Part shown: positions 16,289 through 20,758 of the stretch, piece after piece
Numbering within the stretch: position 1 is the stretch's first letter
How the letters are laid out: every line of letters starts with the position of its first letter
From: Flavobacteriaceae bacterium
Lineage (GTDB): Bacteria; Bacteroidota; Bacteroidia; Flavobacteriales; Flavobacteriaceae
DNA length: 20,758 nucleotides
NCBI GenBank assembly: GCA_947482805.1
Contig: CANKLK010000022.1
Coordinates: 1-20,758 of the forward strand
Direction: 5' to 3'
Made by a program: the position numbers and the translations under genes
The notes under the pieces: model-generated
What the model was told of the DNA's origin: nothing
The model's input: only the letters and a program-made list of their open reading frames with translations
Databases searched by the model: none

Positions 16289-16756
16289 ATGAACGAAAAG
16301 CTAACTCGCAACGAAGCCCAACTCAAAATAGAATATTATTGTTCATATCAGGAACGATGCCATCAGGAAGTAGTTCAAAAATTATATGATTTGGGCATGA
16401 AATCCAACGAGGTTGATGCTATAGTTGTGCATTTGTTACAAAACAATTTTCTAAACGAAGAACGCTTTGCGCGAAGTTTTGCCCGAGGGAAATTCCGTAT
16501 AAAGCATTGGGGCAAAAACCGTATTGTTAACGAACTCAAACAACGGCAAATTTCGGCACCCAATATCAAATGCGGCTTAACCGAAATCTCAGTCGAAGAA
16601 TATCATGACACTTTTGACAAACTAGCCCAAAGGCATTGGGAAACCATCAGAGAAACCAATGCGCAAAAAAAGAAGAAAAAGTTTTGTGATTACTTATTGC
16701 GAAAAGGCTGGGAAAGTAATTTGGTGTATGATAGGTTGAAGGAGTTGGAGAAGTAG
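16289..16756 (+). CDS. recX: Regulatory protein RecX
   Basis: RecX binds RecA filaments and modulates recombination and the SOS response. The 155 residues match the small helical RecX family. The middle repeat is diagnostic: LLQNNFLNEERFARSFARGKFRIKHWG, followed by KNRIVNELKQRQI. Helical repeats flank it, and a basic QKKKKKFCDYLLRKGW segment precedes the last helix pair. recA is not in the window. The gene faces the ketosynthase convergently, and the gap between their stops is filled with nested palindromes instead of a simple terminator. The ATG at 16289 is preceded by a -7 promoter box. Confidence 0.9.
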   Translation: MNEKLTRNEAQLKIEYYCSYQERCHQEVVQKLYDLGMKSNEVDAIVVHLLQNNFLNEERFARSFARGKFRIKHWGKNRIVNELKQRQISAPNIKCGLTEISVEEYHDTFDKLAQRHWETIRETNAQKKKKKFCDYLLRKGWESNLVYDRLKELEK

Positions 16757-16816
16757 TTTTCAGTCGCAGTCTCAGTTTTCAGGGAAAGTTTACCACTTAT
16801 CTGTTTGTGAATTGGA

Positions 16817-16894
16817 ACACAGATGAAACAGATACTACGGATAAACACAGATAAAAAAATCCGTGAAAATCTGTTTAATCCGCGTCATCTGTGT
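16817..16894. repeat. Stepped palindrome (ACACAGAT family)
   Basis: Three nested complementary pairs form a near-continuous hairpin: ACACAGATGA (16817-16826) with TCATCTGTGT (16885-16894), AAACAGAT (16826-16833) with ATCTGTTT (16869-16876), and ACGGAT (16837-16842) with ATCCGT (16859-16864). A related element lies at 18308-18399. Confidence 0.75.
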
Positions 16895-16920
16895 GCTAAA
16901 AAAGTTTAACCACTAAGACT

Positions 16921-16956
16921 TTGTGACCTTTGCGTAAAACTTTGCGTGCTTTGCGG
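16921..16956 (+). repeat. TTTGCG repeat, left copy
   Basis: This 36-base stretch holds four TTTG(C/T)G units (TTGTGACC, TTTGCGTAAAAC, TTTGCGTGC, TTTGCGG). It is the inverted counterpart of 18246-18281, with 32 of 36 bases complementary. The two copies bracket the ketosynthase gene. Confidence 0.75.
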
Positions 16957-16995
16957 TTAAGTAATCCCACTGTAAACTGAGACTGCGACTGCGAC

Positions 16996-18228
16996 TTAAA
17001 ACTCTCTACTCACCAACACACTTACCGCATTCCCCCCAAATCCAACCGCATTTATCAGCACGTTTCGGATAGCTTTACGCGGATTTTGTTCGGTAACAAA
17101 AGGAACGCCTATAAACTGTTGGTGTTGCATCATTAGTAGCGCCATTTCAATATTGAGCATGCCCGAAGCACCAAAAGTATGTCCCACTTTCCATTTGTTG
17201 GTCGTCAGCATTGGAAGGTTTTTGCTGAAGACTTTTTGAATTGCTTTGTATTCTGATTTGTCCCCTTTTAGCGTTCCAGGCGCATGCATCACGATTACAT
17301 CAACTTCATCCAAAGCTATATTTTTTAACGCCATTTTCATAGATTTCTGAAAGCATTCCGCTTCATCGGTAATTGAAATACTGTGTTGCAAAACGTCGGT
17401 TGCATACCCAAATCCGGTAATATAGCCTAAGGCATTTTTATGTTCGCCTCTTTCCAAACAAGCCATTGCGGCGCCTTCTCCCAACACCAATGAGTTTTTG
17501 GTTTTGGTTAAATCAAAAGCTCTGCAAGCATAATATAAAAGGTCTTCGACAGGCTCAGACTGACATTGTGTATCTTGATTGTGTCTTCCTATATGATTGT
17601 CACGCTGAGCTTGTCGAAGCGGAGCATATATCTTCAACGCCTGCATTTGAGCAATCGTAAACGCTGTTAAGGGAGCTTCACTTCCGCCTACCAAGAACCT
17701 ATCGGCCATGCCCGCTTGTAACCAAGCGATTCCGTTTAACAACGCATGGAGTGCCGTGGAGCAGGTTATGGAATGGGATAACTCCGGGCCTTTAGATTTC
17801 AAATCATGAGCCACCCAAGTTGAAATATTCCCCAAAGTAGTTGTTGGTGAAGTCAATGTTGGTGTTCTTCCGGTTGCTAAAAATTCCTGATGATGCTTCT
17901 CAAAAAGTTGGGTTGCACCACGAGAAGACCCAATGTTAACTCCAAATTTTGAGTTATGCCAACCTGCTTTTTTCACCGCTTCTCTGGAAGCTAAAATAGC
18001 ATAAAGGACGGAATTGTCAAGTGATTTATACTTAACATCTGAGTCTCGCAATGTTTGAACTTCATTAGCTAAAGTTTCAGACAATGGCGCAACCAAAGCC
18101 GAAGTATTCCCTAGTTGCTTTTCAATAATTAAGGATCTTGGATTTAAATATTCCTTCCAAATGTCATCAGAAGTCTTTCCTAATGGAGAAAAAGAAGCTA
18201 TGGAAGTTATGGCAATGGGAGTTTTCAA
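16996..18228 (-). CDS. Beta-ketoacyl synthase (FabF/FabB-like) next to bioA
   Basis: This is a 410-residue condensing enzyme that would extend an acyl-ACP with malonyl-ACP. The thiolase-fold triad is intact: Cys156 in SITCSTALHAL, His315 in VMHAPGTLKGD, and His350 in KWKVGHTFGASG. LVLGEGAA (248-254) and GFGGN (396-400) also match the family. The start is a TTG at 18228, since no ATG precedes the first conserved strand (IAITSIASFSPLG). Residues 204-229 (LRQAQRDN to CQSEPVED) are encoded by a palindromic repeat inserted in frame, in the loop between QALKIY and the CRAFDL segment, so the native protein would be about 25-30 residues shorter. Its position downstream of bioA and bioD suggests a part in making the pimeloyl chain of biotin; a general fatty-acid or secondary-lipid role is the alternative. 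Confidence 0.88.
   Translation of the reverse strand: MKTPIAITSIASFSPLGKTSDDIWKEYLNPRSLIIEKQLGNTSALVAPLSETLANEVQTLRDSDVKYKSLDNSVLYAILASREAVKKAGWHNSKFGVNIGSSRGATQLFEKHHQEFLATGRTPTLTSPTTTLGNISTWVAHDLKSKGPELSHSITCSTALHALLNGIAWLQAGMADRFLVGGSEAPLTAFTIAQMQALKIYAPLRQAQRDNHIGRHNQDTQCQSEPVEDLLYYACRAFDLTKTKNSLVLGEGAAMACLERGEHKNALGYITGFGYATDVLQHSISITDEAECFQKSMKMALKNIALDEVDVIVMHAPGTLKGDKSEYKAIQKVFSKNLPMLTTNKWKVGHTFGASGMLNIEMALLMMQHQQFIGVPFVTEQNPRKAIRNVLINAVGFGGNAVSVLVSREF
17544..17619. repeat. Palindromic element inserted in frame in the ketosynthase gene
   Basis: Arms 17544-17565 (CTTCGACAGGCTCAGACTGACA) and 17598-17619 are reverse complements at 19 of 22 positions, with a 32-base spacer. The sequence CTTCGACA(A/G)GCTCAG is, from memory, a widespread REP-like palindrome usually found between genes. 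Here it is translated, on the minus strand, as LRQAQRDN...CQSEPVED with no stop or frameshift. Confidence 0.85.
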
Positions 18229-18245
18229 AGTTTTATTTTATTTAA

Positions 18246-18281
18246 ACGCAAAGGTCGCAAAGTTTTACGCAAAGGTCGCAA
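18246..18281 (-). repeat. TTTGCG repeat, right copy
   Basis: ACGCAAAGGTCGCAA occurs twice exactly (18246-18260 and 18267-18281; period 21 bases). The whole 36-base block is complementary to 16921-16956 at 32 of 36 positions. It lies just upstream of the ketosynthase TTG start. Confidence 0.78.
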
Positions 18282-18307
18282 TGAATTTAATATTTTCAAA
18301 AATTGGC

Positions 18308-18399
18308 ACACAGATAAAACGGATTGGACAGATTATCACGGATATTTTAAATTAATGCCAAAAAAATCTGTGTAAATCTGTAGCATCCGTGTAAATCTG
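18308..18399. repeat. ACACAGAT-family palindrome between ketosynthase and bioA
   Basis: Complementary pairs include ACACAGAT (18308-18315) with ATCTGTGT (18366-18373), ACAGATT (18328-18334) with AATCTGT (18375-18381), and CACGGAT (18337-18343) with ATCCGTG (18385-18391). The pairs share the vocabulary of 16817-16894 but appear in the same order on both sides, so they are not all nested. The element ends right at the bioA stop. Confidence 0.65.
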
Positions 18400-18402
18400 C
18401 GG

Positions 18403-19674
18403 CTAAATCATTTCGATTGCTTTTTCGATTGTATAATATACTTTTTCTAATTGTGTATCGGTAATAACATAAGGTGGCAAAATGTAAACGATGTTTCCAA
18501 CAGGCCGAAGAATGATGCCGTTTTCAATAAAGAAATTGTAAAGTTTGTTGCGCATCGAACCGTAATAACTTTCCTGAGTTTCGGTTTTAATTTCTAACGC
18601 AAAGATGACGCCGAGAACTCTGGTAGTTTTTACTTTTGGATGTGATTTTATTTTTTGTTCAAAGTCTAAATGCGATTGATTTATCCGGGTAATATTGTTT
18701 TGTGTTTCGGCTGTCTGCAACAAATTGATACTTGCCAAAGCTGCCGCACAACCTGTTGGGTTAGCGGTAAAAGTATGACCATGAAAGAAAGCTTTATTTG
18801 TGTCATCTCCATAAAATCCATCGAAGATTTGCTGAGTGAATGTTGTTATTGCCATCGGAATGGTTCCACCTGTTAACGCTTTTGACAAACACATCATATC
18901 TGGTTTATTGTACAAATAATCAGAGGCAAATGTTCTTCCTGTTTTACCAAAACCCGTCATTACTTCGTCAGCAATCGTGAATACATTATTGTCTTTACAC
19001 ATCAAAATCATCTTATCTAAAATCTCAGCCGAATACATTACCATTCCCGCTGCGCCTTGACAAAGTGGTTCAAAAATAAAAGCTGCAAACTCATTGGTTG
19101 CAACCAAATTTTGTAATGCTTGTAAACTTTGTTCTTCGTTACCTTTTGTCGGCACAGGAATGCGAACAACTTCTAACAAAGAACCTTTGAATGCCTCGGT
19201 AAAAAAAGTAATCCCGCTACTTGCCATCGCTCCAAAAGTATCGCCATGAAAGGCATCTTCAAAAGCTATTATTTTTGTCTTTTTGATTCCTCTGTTATAA
19301 TTGTATTGCAAAGCACATTTCAGTGCCACTTCCACCGCAGTCGAGCCATTATCAGAATAGAATAGTTTCTTTTGATTATTGGGCAAAATAGTCATTAGCT
19401 TTTCGGCCAATAAAACAGCTTGGTCGTGCGTAAAACCGCCAAACAACACATGCTCCAAAGTCGTCAGTTGCTTATAAATAGCATCGGCAATCACTTTGTT
19501 AGAATGACCAAACGGATTTACCCACCAAGAAGCAATCGCATCTATATATTCCTTACCGTTTTCGTCCCAAAGTAAAGCGCCTTCGCCTTTGATAATAGCC
19601 GGAAAATCAGGGGCAGTTTTGTGTTGCGTATAGGGATGCCAATTGTATAGTTTGTCTTTTTCAGTTAATGTCAT
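18403..19674 (-). CDS. bioA: Adenosylmethionine-8-amino-7-oxononanoate aminotransferase
   Basis: BioA is a PLP enzyme that transfers the amino group of S-adenosylmethionine to KAPA, giving diaminopelargonate. The 423-residue length is normal. Family markers in order: NWHPYTQHK (11-19), IDAIASWWVNPFGH (44-57), HVLFGGFTHD, SDNGSTAVEVALK (107-119) with the cofactor phosphate loop GSTA, DAFHGDTFGAM, IADEVMTGFGKTGR with Asp236 contacting PLP, and LSKALTGG with the Schiff-base Lys265. HGHTFTANP follows near 298. The ATG at 19674 gives the usual short N-terminus. It lies downstream of bioD on the same strand, with an 87-base palindromic gap, and upstream of the ketosynthase. Confidence 0.97.
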   Translation of the reverse strand: MTLTEKDKLYNWHPYTQHKTAPDFPAIIKGEGALLWDENGKEYIDAIASWWVNPFGHSNKVIADAIYKQLTTLEHVLFGGFTHDQAVLLAEKLMTILPNNQKKLFYSDNGSTAVEVALKCALQYNYNRGIKKTKIIAFEDAFHGDTFGAMASSGITFFTEAFKGSLLEVVRIPVPTKGNEEQSLQALQNLVATNEFAAFIFEPLCQGAAGMVMYSAEILDKMILMCKDNNVFTIADEVMTGFGKTGRTFASDYLYNKPDMMCLSKALTGGTIPMAITTFTQQIFDGFYGDDTNKAFFHGHTFTANPTGCAAALASINLLQTAETQNNITRINQSHLDFEQKIKSHPKVKTTRVLGVIFALEIKTETQESYYGSMRNKLYNFFIENGIILRPVGNIVYILPPYVITDTQLEKVYYTIEKAIEMI

Positions 19675-19681
19675 TTTCTAC

Positions 19682-19755
19682 CATTAAGAATTTAAGGTTT
19701 TTCATTAAGTATAGTTAAGCTTAATGTATTTCTTAATTAGCTTAACTTCTTAATG
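19682..19755. repeat. TTAAG-type palindrome between bioD and bioA
   Basis: CATTAAGAA (19682-19690) pairs perfectly with TTCTTAATG (19747-19755), and the pairing continues imperfectly inward (14 of 16 over the outer arms). A second palindrome, CATTAAG...CTTAATG, lies inside at about 19703-19725. It fills nearly the whole gap between the two biotin genes and lacks a GC-rich stem, so it is not a convincing terminator. Confidence 0.65.
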
Positions 19756-19761
19756 TTAAAA

Positions 19762-20379
19762 TTATATGTTCATAAGATTATCAAGGAATTTATCGGCATA
19801 ATATCGAATAACATTTTGGTCAAAATAAGGTTCATTCTCAATTCTGCCTATGAATTTTGCTCCAGATTTTTTAAGGATAATTTCCTCTGTGGCTTTGTTT
19901 TCATCGCCCGAAAAAATGATACCGGCAACGCTGATTTTTCTGGTTTTCAACGCTTCAATAGTGAGCAAAGTGTGGTTGATGCTTCCCAAATAATGTCGCG
20001 AAACCACTATCACTTTATAATCTTTTTGGATTAAATCGACAATACAATCGCTGTCGTTTAGCGGAACCAGTATTCCACCTGCACCTTCAATTACTAGGTG
20101 ATTGTCTGTTTTTGGTTCTATTATTTTTTTTAAATCAATAACAATTCCATCGAGCTGCGCAGCAAAATGGGGACTTGCCGGCGTGTTTAAGGCATACGCA
20201 TTAAGATGGAATTGGGTTTTAGTATTTGAAATTTGGGATTTAACTTTGTGTGTATCACTAAAGTCCAAATCTCCTGCTTGTATGGGTTTCCAATAATCGG
20301 ACTGCAGTGCTTCGACTACAATAGCTGAGGCAATCGTTTTGCCTACATCGGTACCGATTCCTGTGATAAATAGTTTCAT
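19762..20379 (-). CDS. bioD: Dethiobiotin synthetase
   Basis: BioD uses ATP and CO2 to close the ureido ring of diaminopelargonate, making dethiobiotin. The 205-residue length is normal. The modified P-loop GIGTDVGKT is at 7-15, the substrate-binding YWKPIQAG at 29-36, and EGAGGILVPL at 98-107. VVSRHYLGSINHTLLT follows, then VAGIIFSG. The ATG at 20379 places the P-loop at the standard distance from the N-terminus. It lies just upstream of bioA on the same strand and 18 bases downstream of the DUF2007-like gene, so co-transcription is likely. Confidence 0.96.
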   Translation of the reverse strand: MKLFITGIGTDVGKTIASAIVVEALQSDYWKPIQAGDLDFSDTHKVKSQISNTKTQFHLNAYALNTPASPHFAAQLDGIVIDLKKIIEPKTDNHLVIEGAGGILVPLNDSDCIVDLIQKDYKVIVVSRHYLGSINHTLLTIEALKTRKISVAGIIFSGDENKATEEIILKKSGAKFIGRIENEPYFDQNVIRYYADKFLDNLMNI

Positions 20380-20397
20380 TTGTAGCTTTTTATTTTT

Positions 20398-20643
20398 TTA
20401 TTCATCATCATCAACAGAGTACAAATTTATATCTCTCAAAATTTCATTAGCTTTATCAAAATCCTCTGTCTTAACAAACATTCTTATACCACCAAGTGCA
20501 TTACTATAAAATGGGTTAGAATCAATGGTTATCTGATCCCTCAAAAACACTTCAACTCCTTCACTTTCAAGTTTACCTTGGTAAATAATGGCTTCACTTG
20601 AGTATTGAAAGCGGCGTAAAAATGTAAATTTTTCTTCTTCCAT
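20398..20643 (-). CDS. DUF2007-like small protein
   Basis: This 81-residue protein matches the pattern of DUF2007 (putative signal-transducing protein): FQYSSEAIIYQGKLESEGVEVFLRD, then NALGGIRMFVKTEDFDKANEIL. The order, an alpha-beta ferredoxin-like fold with a conserved A.I..G.LES.GI start and V...D...A..IL end, is seen in small proteins that resemble the PII/GlnB fold. The biochemical function is unknown. It has no signal peptide or membrane segment, so it is probably cytosolic. It ends 18 bases before bioD on the same strand, suggesting a shared transcript, but this may only be chance adjacency. No promoter box was recognised upstream. Confidence 0.75.
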   Translation of the reverse strand: MEEEKFTFLRRFQYSSEAIIYQGKLESEGVEVFLRDQITIDSNPFYSNALGGIRMFVKTEDFDKANEILRDINLYSVDDDE

Positions 20644-20673
20644 AGTTAGAAACCATTGTTGTTCTATTTTTTA

Positions 20674-20758
20674 AGTTTCACAGAGATTCACTGAGGTTTT
20701 TAGAGATTCACGGAGCTATTTCTCTGTGTATCTCCTTTTGCTCTGTGTGTCTCTGTGT
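20674..20758. repeat. CACAGAGA-type palindromic repeat at the right edge
   Basis: CACAGAGA (20679-20686) pairs with TCTCTGTG (20750-20757), and CACAGAG also pairs with CTCTGTG (20741-20747). Two AGAGATTCAC(T/G)GAG-like units (about 20682-20694 and 20702-20714) face several CTCTGTGT units. The element probably continues past the window. It occupies the region upstream of the DUF2007-like gene. Confidence 0.6.

Larger units (their letters stand above)
16762..16990. repeat. Long-range inverted repeat enclosing the recX-ketosynthase gap
   Basis: Arms 16762-16782 (AGTCGCAGTCTCAGTTTTCAG) and 16970-16990 are reverse complements at 20 of 21 positions. The right arm ends just past the ketosynthase stop and the left begins just past the recX stop, so the outer palindrome frames almost the whole gap. 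Two further repeats sit inside it (16817-16894 and 16921-16956). Confidence 0.8.

Noticed and set aside
17466..17660. Plus-strand open frame across the ketosynthase insert
   Set aside because: It is antisense to a gene with intact catalytic residues. Its apparent protein includes translated palindrome sequence and no known domain.
16996..18228. Ketosynthase as a pseudogene because of the insert
   Set aside because: The reading frame is intact through the insert and the Cys-His-His triad and C-terminal motifs are all present.
18246..18281. CRISPR-like array
   Set aside because: Only two exact 15-base copies with a 6-base gap; no spacers of uniform length and no cas genes.
16921..18281. Phase-variable invertible cassette
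   Set aside because: The inverted copies are imperfect (32 of 36), belong to a dispersed-type repeat, and no site-specific recombinase is nearby. Kept only as a comparison to run.

Overview
The window looks like chromosomal DNA from a Flavobacterium-like member of the Bacteroidota. Four things support this. The DNA is AT-rich with few Shine-Dalgarno motifs. Several genes have TAnnTTTG-type (-7) promoter boxes. Three secreted proteins end in type IX secretion (T9SS) C-terminal domains. The core gene order prs-rplY-pth and the individual protein sequences (ribF, bioB, bioA, bioD) read as flavobacterial. The genus is my inference; no database search was possible.

Layout. 1-2540 (+): housekeeping genes prs (PRPP synthetase), rplY/ctc (ribosomal protein L25) and pth (peptidyl-tRNA hydrolase), with a dense repeat/structured element between prs and rplY. 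2595-6785 (-): two adjacent secreted zinc metalloproteases of different families (M43-type and M12B/reprolysin-like), both T9SS cargo. 6962-9113 (+): ribF (FAD synthetase/flavokinase) and bioB (biotin synthase), each with its own promoter box, closed by a very strong bidirectional terminator. 9227-15997 (-): a giant secreted multidomain T9SS protein of about 2256 residues. 16289-16756 (+): recX. 16996-20643 (-): a beta-ketoacyl synthase, bioA, bioD and a DUF2007-like small protein, probably transcribed together.

Functionally the right half centres on biotin. bioD and bioA make dethiobiotin from KAPA (7-keto-8-aminopelargonate), and bioB, about 7 kb away and separately promoted, inserts the sulfur. 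bioF and any pimeloyl-chain genes other than the ketosynthase are not in the window. The ketosynthase may contribute to making the pimeloyl precursor. The T9SS proteins form a second theme: secreted or surface proteases plus a giant beta-rich repeat protein.

The most unusual layer is small dispersed repeats. At least six palindromic families sit in the gaps, and one palindromic element lies in frame inside the ketosynthase gene, adding about 26 residues near the expected active-site/ACP-side loop. The ketosynthase is also bracketed by inverted copies of one repeat family. No CRISPR array, insertion sequence, tRNA, rRNA or phage gene was recognised.
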